From Pseudomonadota bacterium (GTDB lineage: Bacteria > Pseudomonadota > Alphaproteobacteria > Rhizobiales > Beijerinckiaceae), in NCBI GenBank assembly GCA_023393655.1, contig JAEWKP010000115.1:1-22827 (forward strand): a DNA stretch of 22,827 nucleotides, read 5' to 3'. The notes beneath the pieces were generated by a model. It had not been told where the DNA came from and ran no database searches. It saw nothing but the letters and a program-made list of their open reading frames with translations. Shown one piece after another: positions 6,844-15,166 of the stretch. Position 1 is the first letter of the stretch. Each line of letters starts with the position of its first letter. Position numbers and translations under genes: made by a program.

Positions 6844-8370
6844 ATGACCACGTTTCGCTCCATGGCATCGGCTGCCGCGCTCGCGCTTTCCATCCTTGGC
6901 CCGGCTGTGACCATCGCGCCCTCCAGCGCCTTCGCGCAGGGCGTTCTCAAGCTGGCGCAGACGCAGGACCTCGTCTCGCTCGACCCGATCGCGACCAGCG
7001 ACAATCCGTCGATCTATGCGCAGCTGCTGATCTACGATACGCTGCTGCGCCCGAGCACGGATGCCAGCAAGCTGGAGCCCGGCCTCGCCGAGAGCTGGAC
7101 CGTGAGCGATGACGGCCTGACCTACAGCTTCAAGCTCAGGGCGGCTAAGTTCTCGGACGGCACGCCCGTCACCGCCGCCGACGTCGCCTTCTCGCTGAAG
7201 CGGGCCGGCAGCGACGCGTCGAGCTGGAAGCGCTTCTTCGCCGGGATCGACGCCATCGAGACGCCGGACGATCGGACCGTCGTGCTCAAGCTGAAGACCG
7301 TGTTCACTCCGCTGCTCAACAACCTCGCCCTGTTCTCCTCGGCGATCCTGCCTCAGAAGGCCTTCGAGGCCGCGCCCGACAAGTTCTTCGAGAAGCCGAT
7401 CGGCTCCGGCCCCTTCACCGTGGCGGCCTGGAACAAGGGCCAGGCGCTCTCACTCAAGAAGAACACGCATTACTGGCAGGCCGGCAAGCCGAGCCTGGAC
7501 GGCGCCGAGATCATGGTCCTGCCCGAGGGCAACAGCCGGGTGCTGAAACTGCAGGCCGGCGAGATCGACGCCGCCCTCGAGATCCCGCTGAACCAGATGC
7601 AGAGCCTCGGCCGCGCCGGCACGATCAAGACCGCGGTCGCCAATGTGCTGCGAACCGACTTCGTGCTGCTGAACACCAAGAAGAAGCCCTTCGACGATGT
7701 CCGCGTCCGCCAGGCGCTGAACTACGCCATCGACAAGGAAGGGCTGGTCAAGGCGCTCCTCTACGGCGCGGGCAAGGTCGCGAACTCGCCGATGCCGCTG
7801 ATGGCCTATGCCGACCCCGACCTGAAGCCCTATGCGCATGACGTCGCCAAGGCCAAGGCCCTGCTCAAGGAAGCCGGCTATGCCGACGGCTTCAAGACCT
7901 CGCTGCTGGTGCATTCGGGCCGGCCGCTGCATCGCCAGCTCGGCCAGGCGCTGCAGAGCGCGCTCGCGCAGATCGGCGTTACCGCCGAGATCCGCCTCGT
8001 CGAGGGCGGCACGCATTGGTCGACCACGAAGGCCGGCGACTACGAGATGGCCGTCTCCTACGCCTCCAGCGACACGATCGACCCCGACCAGATGGCCGGC
8101 TTCCTGATCGTCAATCCGGAGCGCGCCAACGCCTACCACACCGAATGGAAGAGCGAGCGCGTCAACGAACTCTATGCGAAGGAGCGCGCCACCAAGGACG
8201 GGCCGGAGCGCGGCGCGATGTTCAGGGAAATGGTCAAGCTCTCGCATGAGGGCGCACCCTCGATCTTCCTGTTCTATCCCGGCACGCCCTATGCCTATCG
8301 CAGCAATGTCAGCGGGTTCGAGGTGCTGCCGACCGGCAATTTCCGCCTCGAAGACGTCAAGCTGAAGTGA
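6844..8370 (+). CDS. ABC transporter substrate-binding protein, family 5 (peptide type)
   Basis: This is a 508-residue periplasmic binding protein of the DppA/OppA type. Residues 1-31 are a Sec signal peptide with a predicted cut after AFA, before QGVLKLAQ. The family-5 start of the mature protein is clear: LVSLDPIATSDNPS, then LIYDTLLRP, LEPGLAESWTVSDDGLTYSFKLR and AKFSDGTPVTAADVAFSLKR. IGSGPFTVAAWNKGQ and VRQALNYAIDKEGLV are further family landmarks. AGGGGA at 6833-6838 is the ribosome binding site. It is the first gene of an operon with two permeases and a serine hydrolase. The substrate is probably a peptide or peptide-like compound, but this family also binds opines, nickel and glycosides. 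Confidence 0.95.
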   Translation: MTTFRSMASAAALALSILGPAVTIAPSSAFAQGVLKLAQTQDLVSLDPIATSDNPSIYAQLLIYDTLLRPSTDASKLEPGLAESWTVSDDGLTYSFKLRAAKFSDGTPVTAADVAFSLKRAGSDASSWKRFFAGIDAIETPDDRTVVLKLKTVFTPLLNNLALFSSAILPQKAFEAAPDKFFEKPIGSGPFTVAAWNKGQALSLKKNTHYWQAGKPSLDGAEIMVLPEGNSRVLKLQAGEIDAALEIPLNQMQSLGRAGTIKTAVANVLRTDFVLLNTKKKPFDDVRVRQALNYAIDKEGLVKALLYGAGKVANSPMPLMAYADPDLKPYAHDVAKAKALLKEAGYADGFKTSLLVHSGRPLHRQLGQALQSALAQIGVTAEIRLVEGGTHWSTTKAGDYEMAVSYASSDTIDPDQMAGFLIVNPERANAYHTEWKSERVNELYAKERATKDGPERGAMFREMVKLSHEGAPSIFLFYPGTPYAYRSNVSGFEVLPTGNFRLEDVKLK

Positions 8371-8375
8371 GGGAC

Positions 8376-8396
8376 GGGGTGGCTTCCGGCCACCCC
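8376..8396 (+). other. Intercistronic hairpin between binding-protein and permease genes
   Basis: GGGGTGGC (8376-8383) and GCCACCCC (8389-8396) form a perfect 8-bp stem with a 5-nt loop, starting 5 nt after the binding-protein stop. No T-run follows, so it is not a full terminator. Hairpins in this position are known to protect the upstream mRNA and raise binding-protein levels over permease levels. That role is inferred here. Confidence 0.55.
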
Positions 8397-8413
8397 ATTC
8401 CCGGCCCGCTGCC

Positions 8414-9349
8414 ATGCTGACCTATATCCTCAAGCGGCTCGTCCAGCTCATCCCGGTGCTGTTCGGCATCACGCTGGCCTGCTTCTTCCTGCTCAGGGCG
8501 TTGCCGGGAGACCCGGCGACGCTGCTGCTCGGCGCGCGCGGCGGGGCGGACGAGATCGCCGCGATGAAGCAGCGGCTCGGGCTCGACCTGCCGCTATGGC
8601 GGCAATACCTGCTCTTCCTCGGCGATATCCTGTCCGGGAGCCTCGGTCGCTCTGTCGTCTACGGCCAGCCGGTGATCTCGCTGGTGCTGGAGCGCCTGCC
8701 GGCGACGCTCTGGCTCGTCGCCTACTCGACCGTGATCGCGGTAGCGATGACGATCCCACTGGCGCTGTGGTCGGCCGTCAAGCGCGACCGGGCGCCGGAT
8801 ATCCTGGTCAAGCTCGTCTTCACGGTGCTGCTGGCGATCCCGTCCTTCTGGCTCGGGCTCGTGCTGGTCGTCATCCTCGCCATCTGGGTGCCGCTGTTTC
8901 CGACCTCCGGCTATGGCGCCGGCATCCTCTCGCGCCTGCATCACCTGACGCTGCCGGCTTTCGTGATCGCGCTGGCGACGGCCTCGCTGACGATCCGCAG
9001 CCTGCGCAGCGGCATCCTCAACGTGCTCGGCTCGGACTATGTCACCACCGCACGCGCCAAGGGCAACGCGACCGGGCGCACCATGCGCGTCCATGTGCTG
9101 CCGAACGCGCTGATCAGCTCGATCTCGGTGCTCGGCGCCCATACCAGCTGGGTGATCGGCGGAACCGTGGTGATCGAGACCGTCTTCGCCTTGCCCGGCC
9201 TCGGCTCGCTCTTCGTCGAGTCGATCTTCGCCCGCGACTACCCGATGATCCAGGGGCTGACGATCGTCTTCGCCGTGCTGGTCGTCCTGATCAATCTCGC
9301 GACGGACATCGCCTATGCGCTGGCCGATCCGCGCATCAGGCTGGATTGA
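8414..9349 (+). CDS. ABC transporter permease, DppB-like
   Basis: This complete 311-residue inner-membrane permease belongs to the DppB/OppB family. It begins with the typical MLTYILKRLVQLIPVLFGITLACFFLLRALPGDPA, which is a first membrane helix followed by the PGDP motif at 31-34. LGLDLPLWRQYLLFLGDILSGSLGRS is the usual periplasmic stretch. The EAA loop lies at about 209-235 (DYVTTARAKGNATGR, then VLPNALI), and the C-terminus ends in DPRIRLD. It is separated from the binding-protein gene by a 43-nt gap containing a hairpin and from the partner permease by 4 nt. Its C-terminus resembles the truncated gene at 1-183 but is not identical to it. Confidence 0.95.
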   Translation: MLTYILKRLVQLIPVLFGITLACFFLLRALPGDPATLLLGARGGADEIAAMKQRLGLDLPLWRQYLLFLGDILSGSLGRSVVYGQPVISLVLERLPATLWLVAYSTVIAVAMTIPLALWSAVKRDRAPDILVKLVFTVLLAIPSFWLGLVLVVILAIWVPLFPTSGYGAGILSRLHHLTLPAFVIALATASLTIRSLRSGILNVLGSDYVTTARAKGNATGRTMRVHVLPNALISSISVLGAHTSWVIGGTVVIETVFALPGLGSLFVESIFARDYPMIQGLTIVFAVLVVLINLATDIAYALADPRIRLD

Positions 9350-9353
9350 AGCG

Positions 9354-10166
9354 ATGAGCAAGCGCCGCCTCGATCCGACGCTCCTCGTCGGCCTCGCCAT
9401 GCTCCTGCTGCTCGCCCTGCTCGTCGGGCTGGGCCAGGTCTGGACCCCGCACGATCCCTTCCTGGTCGATTACGGCAACACGCTGCAGCCGCCCTCCGCC
9501 AAGCACTGGTTCGGCACCGACGATCTCGGCCGCGACGTCGCCTCGCGGGTGATGGCCGGCGGGCTGGTCGACCTGCGGGTCGCGCTCATCTGCGTCATGG
9601 CGCCGGCGGTCCTCGGCATTGCGATCGGCGCGCTGGCGGGCTTCGTCGGCGGGCGGGTCGATACCGTGATCATGCGCATCACCGACATCTTCTGGGCCTT
9701 CCCCTTCCATGTGCTGGTGATCGCCATCGTCGGCGTGCTCGGCCCGGGCGAGGCCAATCTCTATCTCGCCTTCCTGCTGGTGAACTGGATTTCCTTCGCC
9801 CGCATCACCCGCGGCGAGGTGCTGGTGCTGCGCGAGCTCGAATATGTGCAGGCGGCGCGCAGCTTCGGCTCGACCGATAGCCGCATCATCACCGCGCATA
9901 TCCTGCCCAACGCCGTCACGCCGTCGATCGTCTACGCCATGGCCGACGTCGTGCTGACGATCCTGGCCGTGACCTCGCTCTCCTTCCTCGGCCTCGGCAT
10001 CCAGCCGCCGACGCCGGAATGGGGGCTGATGATCGCAGACGGGCGCCAGTTCATGTTCGACGCCTGGTGGATCGCGACCGCTCCCGGCCTCGCCATCATC
10101 TATACCGGCGTCACCTTCGCCCTGATCGGCGAAGGCCTCGACACGGCCTTGCGCCCCAAGGGCTGA
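9354..10166 (+). CDS. ABC transporter permease, DppC-like
   Basis: This is a 270-residue DppC/OppC-family permease starting at the ATG 4 nt after the DppB-like stop. The frame is open further upstream, but those codons lie inside the preceding gene. Residues 8-30 form the first membrane helix. HWFGTDDLGRDVASR at 51-65 is the DppC hallmark. A central EAA loop follows (ELEYVQAARSFGSTDSRII, then HILPNAVTPSIV), with SFLGLGIQPPTPEWG near the C-terminus. It should pair with the upstream permease to form the channel. No ATPase gene follows; the next gene encodes a hydrolase. Confidence 0.95.
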   Translation: MSKRRLDPTLLVGLAMLLLLALLVGLGQVWTPHDPFLVDYGNTLQPPSAKHWFGTDDLGRDVASRVMAGGLVDLRVALICVMAPAVLGIAIGALAGFVGGRVDTVIMRITDIFWAFPFHVLVIAIVGVLGPGEANLYLAFLLVNWISFARITRGEVLVLRELEYVQAARSFGSTDSRIITAHILPNAVTPSIVYAMADVVLTILAVTSLSFLGLGIQPPTPEWGLMIADGRQFMFDAWWIATAPGLAIIYTGVTFALIGEGLDTALRPKG

Positions 10167-10201
10167 CCCATCTTTCGACCGACCTGCCTTGCGAGACGAC
10201 C

Positions 10202-11125
10202 ATGAGCTTCTACACCGAGAGTTCCGACCTCAAGCGGATCGGCGCCCTGATCGAGGCCCATGCCGCCCCGATCTATGCCGCGCGCAACGTCCCCTTCACG
10301 CAGTTCGCCTATGTCCTGACCCGGCCAGCGCCGGAGCCCGGCGGCAGCCCCGAGGGTGCCGCTCTCCGGCCGGACTGGCGCGCCTATCCCTGCTCGCTGG
10401 TGAAGGTGTTCCATCTCTTCGCCGCGCAGTTGCGGCTGGAGAACGGGCAGCTCTCCCCCCATGGCGAACTCGACCGGGCCATGCGCGACATGATCCTGTG
10501 GTCGTCGAACTCCGCGACGAACTACGTCATCGACCTGCTGACGGGCACGACCGGGGATACACTGCTGAGCGACGAGGACATGACCGCCTGGTGCGAGCGC
10601 CGCGAGGAGGTCAACCGGATATTCGCCGGGCTCGGCTGGCCGGAGATCGCCGGCATCAACCTCAACCAGAAGCTGATGGACGATCTGCGCTATGGCCGGG
10701 AGAAGATCGCGCTCGACCGCTCCGCCGCCGGGCACAATTGCCTGACGCCGAGCGCCATGGCGCGGCTGATGCACGAGATATTCAGCGACTCCGCCTTGCT
10801 GCCGCCGACGCGCCGCGCTGTCATCCGCGACCATCTCGTCCGCGACGCCAACGATCCCGACCGCGGCCGCGGCGCCTATCAGCTCCTGGGCTATCTCGGC
10901 GATGCGCTGCCGCAGGGCACACAAATCTGGTCCAAGGCCGGCCGCACGCGCTGGCTCGGCGACGACCGCGCCTCCTTCCGCCGGCATGACACACTGCGCG
11001 CCATCCTGCCTGCGGGACAGGAATTCCGGCTCACCGTCTTCACCCAGGGCGAGGCTATCGGCGAGGACGAGAGCTTCCTCCCCGCGATCGGAGCACTGGT
11101 GGCAGCCGAACTGTCGCGAGCCTGA
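10202..11125 (+). CDS. Class A beta-lactamase-like serine hydrolase
   Basis: This 307-residue protein belongs to the beta-lactamase/penicillin-recognition superfamily. The SxxK motif is Ser65-Leu-Val-Lys68, in PCSLVKVFHLF. The second motif is SSN at 101-103, in WSSNSATNYVIDLL, corresponding to SDN. The third is Lys245-Ala-Gly247, in WSKAGRTRWLGD, in place of KTG. No clear ExxLN omega-loop motif was found, so it may not be a true beta-lactamase. There is no signal peptide, so it should act in the cytoplasm, unlike ordinary beta-lactamases. The ATG at 10202 is 35 nt after the permease stop; the open frame extends upstream only inside the permease gene. The position suggests it hydrolyses an imported amide, lactam, ester or peptide-like compound. 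Substrate unknown. Confidence 0.8.
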   Translation: MSFYTESSDLKRIGALIEAHAAPIYAARNVPFTQFAYVLTRPAPEPGGSPEGAALRPDWRAYPCSLVKVFHLFAAQLRLENGQLSPHGELDRAMRDMILWSSNSATNYVIDLLTGTTGDTLLSDEDMTAWCERREEVNRIFAGLGWPEIAGINLNQKLMDDLRYGREKIALDRSAAGHNCLTPSAMARLMHEIFSDSALLPPTRRAVIRDHLVRDANDPDRGRGAYQLLGYLGDALPQGTQIWSKAGRTRWLGDDRASFRRHDTLRAILPAGQEFRLTVFTQGEAIGEDESFLPAIGALVAAELSRA

Positions 11126-11161
11126 TGCCGCGACGGGATGGGTGGCGCGGTCTGCCGCAAC

Positions 11162-12877
11162 CTAGCTCGATCGCGCCATGATCAGGTCGGCCATCCGCTC
11201 CGCGATCATGATCACGGGGAGGTTGAGGTTCGCACGCGGCGCGGTCGGCATGATCGATGCGTCGACGACGCTGAGGCCGCCCACGCCATGGACACGCCCC
11301 GTCGCTCCATCGACGACCGCATCGGGATCATCGGCCGCGCCCATGCGGCAGGTGCCGCAGCAGTGCCATTGGCCGAAGGCATGGGCCTTGACATAGGTCT
11401 CCAGGATATCCGGCTCGCTCAACAGCGATTGCAGGCTGATGCCGCTGGAGACGGCGCGCTGGAAGAACAGCTTCCGCAGCGGCGGCAGGGCATCGATGGC
11501 GAGCGCGATCGGCGCCGTGATCAGGTAGTTGCGCAGCGTCTGCCGACCCAGCGACTTGGCAAAGCCGCTATAGCTCGACGCGCCCGGCATCTCGACGATA
11601 TCCGCCAGCGGACGGGTGGCGAAGAGCTTCGCGATCAGGTGCACGGCCGCGCCCATGCGCTGGAGATCGCGATAGTCGGAGAGATAGTTGAAATCAGCCG
11701 TCGGCTCCCTGCGCGGATCCGATGAGACCAGCCGGACTTCGCCGCGCGAATGCGCCTTGTTGATCCAGGAGATGATCGTGCCGATCCTGGGGCCCAGCGG
11801 ATGCCAGGCCGATTTCGCCGCCACCATCAGGAACATGTCCGAGGGCCCGCATTCCGCGACGCCAGAGCTGTAACGCAAGCCGACATGGATGTGCCGGCGC
11901 GTCGAATTGCCGAGCCGTGCCGCCGGCTTGATATAGCCCGAGAGCGAAATGCCGGGATGTTCCTGCAGATTGGCACCGACGCCGCGCAGATCGGCGAGCA
12001 CCTCGACACCGAGCGAACGCAGATGTCCGCCCGGGCCGATGCCGGATCGCATCAGCAGGGCCGGCGAATGCATGGCGCCCGACGAAACCACGACCTCGCG
12101 CGCCGCCAACCGCTCCTGCCCGTTCCCCTTCGCGATGTCGACGCCGACGACCTGCCTGCCTTCCATCGCCAGCGAGAGGACATGGGTGTCGGTCATGACC
12201 GTCAGATTGGGCCGGCGCCGGGTCGCGGCATCGAGATAGGCCATCGCGGTCGAGACGCGGTGCTGCCCGTTATTGTTCGACAAGGTCATTGCGAAATGGC
12301 CGTCGCCAAACGCGCCGTTCTGATCCTTGATATCGGGAAAGCCCTGCGCCTCCATGGCGGCTTCGGCCGCGATGGAAAAGGCCGGCCAGCGTTCTCGCGG
12401 GATCCGGTGGATCGGGATCGGCCCGGCGTTGCCGTGCAGCGGCCCCGCATAGTCCAGGTCCGTTTCGGCCTTGATGAAATAGGGCAGCACCGAGTTCCAG
12501 TCCCAGCCCGCAGCACCGGCCTGTCCCCATTCGTCATAGTCGTCGGGCGTGCCACGATTGGCGATCTGGCCGTTGATGCTGGAACCGCCGCCGATCAGCA
12601 TCGGTTGCTCATAACGCTTCGGCGGCGGCCGGTTCGTCGCGTTATGCAGGTGCGGTTGCGTCTGGACCATCAGGTCCGGCCAATGGTTCTGCGGATCGAA
12701 CGCCGCCTTGCCCGGATACGTGTCCAGGATCGCCGCGCCTTCCTCGCCCGGCTTGAGATCGCGCCCGGCCTCGATCAGCAGGACTTTTCGCGCGGGATCG
12801 GCGGAGAGGCGATTGGCCAGGACGCAGCCGGCCGAACCACCGCCCACGATGATGATGTCCCACATGGTTTGGCTCAC
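11162..12877 (-). CDS. GMC-family FAD-dependent oxidoreductase
   Basis: This is a 571-residue flavoprotein of the glucose-methanol-choline family, closest in style to choline and alcohol dehydrogenases. The dinucleotide-binding motif IIVGGGSAG is at about 8-16, followed by LLIEAG. The first GMC signature is IGGGSSINGQIANRG. The second is SSGAMHSPALLMRSGIGP. The catalytic histidine is His505, in FGQWHCCGTCRMG, with the partner asparagine in PRANLNLPVIMIAE near residue 550. There is no signal peptide. The GTG at 12877 and the ATG four codons later are both possible starts. It is the last gene of the operon that begins at 18436. It probably oxidises an alcohol group of the imported compound or of an intermediate. 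Confidence 0.93.
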   Translation of the reverse strand: MSQTMWDIIIVGGGSAGCVLANRLSADPARKVLLIEAGRDLKPGEEGAAILDTYPGKAAFDPQNHWPDLMVQTQPHLHNATNRPPPKRYEQPMLIGGGSSINGQIANRGTPDDYDEWGQAGAAGWDWNSVLPYFIKAETDLDYAGPLHGNAGPIPIHRIPRERWPAFSIAAEAAMEAQGFPDIKDQNGAFGDGHFAMTLSNNNGQHRVSTAMAYLDAATRRRPNLTVMTDTHVLSLAMEGRQVVGVDIAKGNGQERLAAREVVVSSGAMHSPALLMRSGIGPGGHLRSLGVEVLADLRGVGANLQEHPGISLSGYIKPAARLGNSTRRHIHVGLRYSSGVAECGPSDMFLMVAAKSAWHPLGPRIGTIISWINKAHSRGEVRLVSSDPRREPTADFNYLSDYRDLQRMGAAVHLIAKLFATRPLADIVEMPGASSYSGFAKSLGRQTLRNYLITAPIALAIDALPPLRKLFFQRAVSSGISLQSLLSEPDILETYVKAHAFGQWHCCGTCRMGAADDPDAVVDGATGRVHGVGGLSVVDASIMPTAPRANLNLPVIMIAERMADLIMARSS

Positions 12878-12907
12878 GATGCTTGCGTGGACTGAGAGAG
12901 GTGCAGA

Positions 12908-13339
12908 TCAGCCAGCGAGGCCGAGCGCTTCGAAGGCAGAGGCTCCGGCTTCGGCCACCTGCTGGTCCTGGGCCGTCGAACCGGAGCTCACCCCGATCGC
13001 GCCGACCACCCGCGTCCCGACGCGCAGCGGTATCCCGCCCGCCAGCGTGGTGAAGCGGCCGCCATGCAGGTTCTGGAGGCCGAAGCCGGGCTCGCCCGGC
13101 AGGGTGCGTGCGGCGATCGCCCTGGTCTCGACCTGCGCGCCCGACGCGCTGAAGGCTTTCGCCAGCGCGATCTCGATCGAGGTGAACTTGGCCCCATCCA
13201 TGCGCCGGAACGCGACGAGATGACCGGCGGCGTCGACGATCGCGATGTTCTGCGGCACGCCCATCCGCGCTGCTTCTCTCGCCGCAGCGGCGATGACGCC
13301 CTCGGCTTCGTCGCAGCCGATATTCAAGACGGAATGCAT
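12908..13339 (-). CDS. GlcG/HbpS-like (DUF336) protein
   Basis: This is a 143-residue single-domain protein of the GlcG/HbpS family. Characteristic stretches are NIAIVDAAGHLVAFRRMDGA (31-50), SIEIALAKAFSA (54-65), and the C-terminal half with GGIPLRV, VVGAIGVSSG and QDQQVAEAG. HbpS of Streptomyces binds haem and senses redox stress. GlcG is encoded with glycolate oxidase genes, and many homologues occur in operons with oxidoreductases. Its role here is unknown; it sits directly before the GMC oxidoreductase gene (30 nt), which suggests a linked function. The start lies 3 nt after the upstream permease stop, so expression is tightly coupled. Confidence 0.85.
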   Translation of the reverse strand: MHSVLNIGCDEAEGVIAAAAREAARMGVPQNIAIVDAAGHLVAFRRMDGAKFTSIEIALAKAFSASGAQVETRAIAARTLPGEPGFGLQNLHGGRFTTLAGGIPLRVGTRVVGAIGVSSGSTAQDQQVAEAGASAFEALGLAG

Positions 13340-13342
13340 GTC

Positions 13343-14251
13343 TCAGCCCTTGACCGAGCCCTTGGTCAGGCCGGACACGATCAGGCGACTGAGCAGGGCG
13401 AATGCGATGAGGATAGGGAGAATGGCGAGCGTCGCGGACGCCGTCAGCGGGCCCCATTCGCGCCCGAAATAGCCGATGAAGTTGTAGATCGCGGGCTGAA
13501 TCGGCCGCAGGGCCGGGGTGTCGATCATCACCGAGCCTGCGACGAACTCGTTCCAGCATGCGACGAAGGTCAGCACGCCAGCCGCTCCCAATGCCGGGCG
13601 CGTCAACGGGAGCATCACGCGCATCAGAATCTGGAAATGCGTGGCACCGTCGATGATCGCGGCCTCGTCCAGTTCGCGCGGGATGCTCTCGAGCGAGCCC
13701 TTGACGATCCAGATCGCCATCGGGAGCTGATAGGCGGTGTAGATCAGCGGCAGCGTGAACCAGGAATTGGTCAGGCCGAGGCGCGTGAAATAGAGATAAT
13801 TCGGAATCAGCAGCGCGGCTGCGCCCAGCGACAGCGGAATGCTCGCGACCACGAGCATGAACAGCGCCCGGCGCAGCGGGAAATCGAAGCGGTCGAAGGC
13901 ATAGGCGGCCGGCAGGGCCAGCGCCAGCACGCTCGCCACGGTGACGACACTGTAGAAGACGCTGACCCGCATGTTGCCGAGAAAGCCGCTATCGACGACG
14001 CGCTGGTAGTTCTCGGCCGTCGGGATGAAGTCGAGCAGGACCGGAGGCGTCCTGAACAGGTCCGGTTGCGACTTCAGCGAAGTCAGCACGCCCCAGAACA
14101 AGGGCAGCAGGTTGAGGCCAGCCAGCACCGCGAACAGGCCGGCGATCACCAGACCCAGCATGCCGGGCAGGATGATGCGGGACCGGCCCGGCACCGCTGC
14201 GTGCTGCGCAGCGAGCGGCCTGGGATGCGTGGCGGAAGGCGCGGTGCTCAT
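13343..14251 (-). CDS. Sugar-type ABC transporter permease, MalG-like
   Basis: This 302-residue permease belongs to the CUT1 carbohydrate importer family. A variable N-terminus precedes the first helix at about 27-57, which ends in LPLFWGVLTSLK. Then come helices around 98-118, 128-150 and 163-184. The EAA loop is PRELDEAAIIDGATHFQILMR at 191-211. The C-terminal LIVSGLTKGSVKG is a very typical MalG-type tail. The ATG at 14251 shares one base with the upstream stop (TGATG) and is preferred; a GTG at 14263 is in frame but would overlap the previous gene more. It pairs with the MalF-like permease encoded directly upstream. Confidence 0.94.
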   Translation of the reverse strand: MSTAPSATHPRPLAAQHAAVPGRSRIILPGMLGLVIAGLFAVLAGLNLLPLFWGVLTSLKSQPDLFRTPPVLLDFIPTAENYQRVVDSGFLGNMRVSVFYSVVTVASVLALALPAAYAFDRFDFPLRRALFMLVVASIPLSLGAAALLIPNYLYFTRLGLTNSWFTLPLIYTAYQLPMAIWIVKGSLESIPRELDEAAIIDGATHFQILMRVMLPLTRPALGAAGVLTFVACWNEFVAGSVMIDTPALRPIQPAIYNFIGYFGREWGPLTASATLAILPILIAFALLSRLIVSGLTKGSVKG

Positions 14252-15114
14252 CACGCCTTCCACTTCGCGAGGCGGACATAGGCGAGAACGAGAATGATGT
14301 TGCCGGCAAACATCGCCAGCGCGAGCGCAGTGGCGGAGCCGAGGTCGAAATTGACGAAGGCGCGCTCGAACACTTCGATCGGCAGGATGCGCGTCGCGTC
14401 ACCCGGCCCGCCACCGGTCAGGACGAGCGGCGTCTCGACCGTGTTGAGATTGGACAGGGTCAGCACGATCGTCACCAGCAGCAGCGGCGTCTTCAGCAGT
14501 GGCAGGACGATCAGCCAGAAGATCTGCCAGCGGTTGGCGCCGTCGATCTTGGCGGCTTCCTCATAGTCCTCGGGAATGCCCTTGAGCCCCGCCAGCAGGA
14601 TGATGACGGCATAACCGAGCCGCTTCCAGACAGAGACGCTGATCAGCAGGGCCATGGCGGTGCCGGGACTGTTGAGAAGCTGCATGTCGGCGATGCCCGC
14701 CATCCGGACCAGCGACCCCGCCAACCCGATATCGCTGACGAAGACCCAGCGGAACAGCAGGGTGGCGACCACCGTCGAGATGATCCAGGGCAAGATGACG
14801 ATCATCTGGACGACGAAGCCGAGCCGCTGGCCGAGCCGGTTGATCCAGACCGCCAGGGCCAACGCAATGACCAGCGTCAGCGCGACGGCGGCGCAGGTGA
14901 ACACCGCGCTGCGCTCGAGCGTGGCCGCAAGGACGGGGTCGTCCAGCAGACGCGCGTAGTTCTCCAACCCGGCGAAGTCCGTCGGCGCGCCATACTGGAT
15001 GCGAAACAGGCTGAACCAGAAGCCGTAGAGGACCGGCGAGAACAGCACCAGCATCAGCAGCGCCATCGCAGGCAGCACGTAATTGACGCCGGTGAGGCGC
15101 GAATACATCGTCAT
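14251..15114 (-). CDS. Sugar-type ABC transporter permease, MalF-like
   Basis: This 287-residue permease is the CUT1 partner of the MalG-like protein. The first helix near residues 10-32 is followed by FWFSLFRIQYGAPTDFAGLENYARLLDDP, a typical periplasmic entry. ILPWIISTVVATLLFRWVF is a recognisable central helix. The EAA loop is EDYEEAAKIDGANRWQIFW at about 182-200. TGGGPGDATRILPIEVFERAF is a MalF-like late loop. The ATG at 15114 is chosen because AGGGATC lies just upstream and longer starts would run into the binding-protein gene. It lies 52 nt after the binding-protein stop, and that gap contains a strong hairpin. Confidence 0.94.
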   Translation of the reverse strand: MTMYSRLTGVNYVLPAMALLMLVLFSPVLYGFWFSLFRIQYGAPTDFAGLENYARLLDDPVLAATLERSAVFTCAAVALTLVIALALAVWINRLGQRLGFVVQMIVILPWIISTVVATLLFRWVFVSDIGLAGSLVRMAGIADMQLLNSPGTAMALLISVSVWKRLGYAVIILLAGLKGIPEDYEEAAKIDGANRWQIFWLIVLPLLKTPLLLVTIVLTLSNLNTVETPLVLTGGGPGDATRILPIEVFERAFVNFDLGSATALALAMFAGNIILVLAYVRLAKWKA

Positions 15115-15133
15115 CAGAGCGATCCCTGATCGA

Positions 15134-15158
15134 AGGCGGAGCCTTTTGGGCTCCGCCT
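15134..15158 (-). other. Intercistronic hairpin between binding-protein and permease genes
   Basis: AGGCGGAGCC (15134-15143) and GGCTCCGCCT (15149-15158) form a perfect 10-bp stem with a 5-nt loop. It sits in the 52-nt gap between the binding-protein stop and the MalF-like start. No T-run follows on the minus strand. The placement matches the hairpin at 8376-8396 in the other import operon. A role in raising binding-protein mRNA over permease mRNA is inferred. Confidence 0.6.
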
Positions 15159-15166
15159 GGGTGACG

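Noticed and set aside
5847..7112. 421-codon plus-strand open frame across the LysR gene and the divergent promoter
   Set aside because: Runs antisense through a clear LysR gene and across the operator into the binding-protein gene in another frame; no domain recognisable.
10202..11125. Antibiotic-resistance beta-lactamase
   Set aside because: No signal peptide, KAG instead of KTG and no clear ExxLN; better described as a beta-lactamase-like hydrolase of unknown substrate.
13064..14281. 405-codon plus-strand open frame opposite GlcG-like and MalG-like genes
   Set aside because: Arg/Gln/Asp-rich antisense translation; the minus-strand genes are unambiguous.
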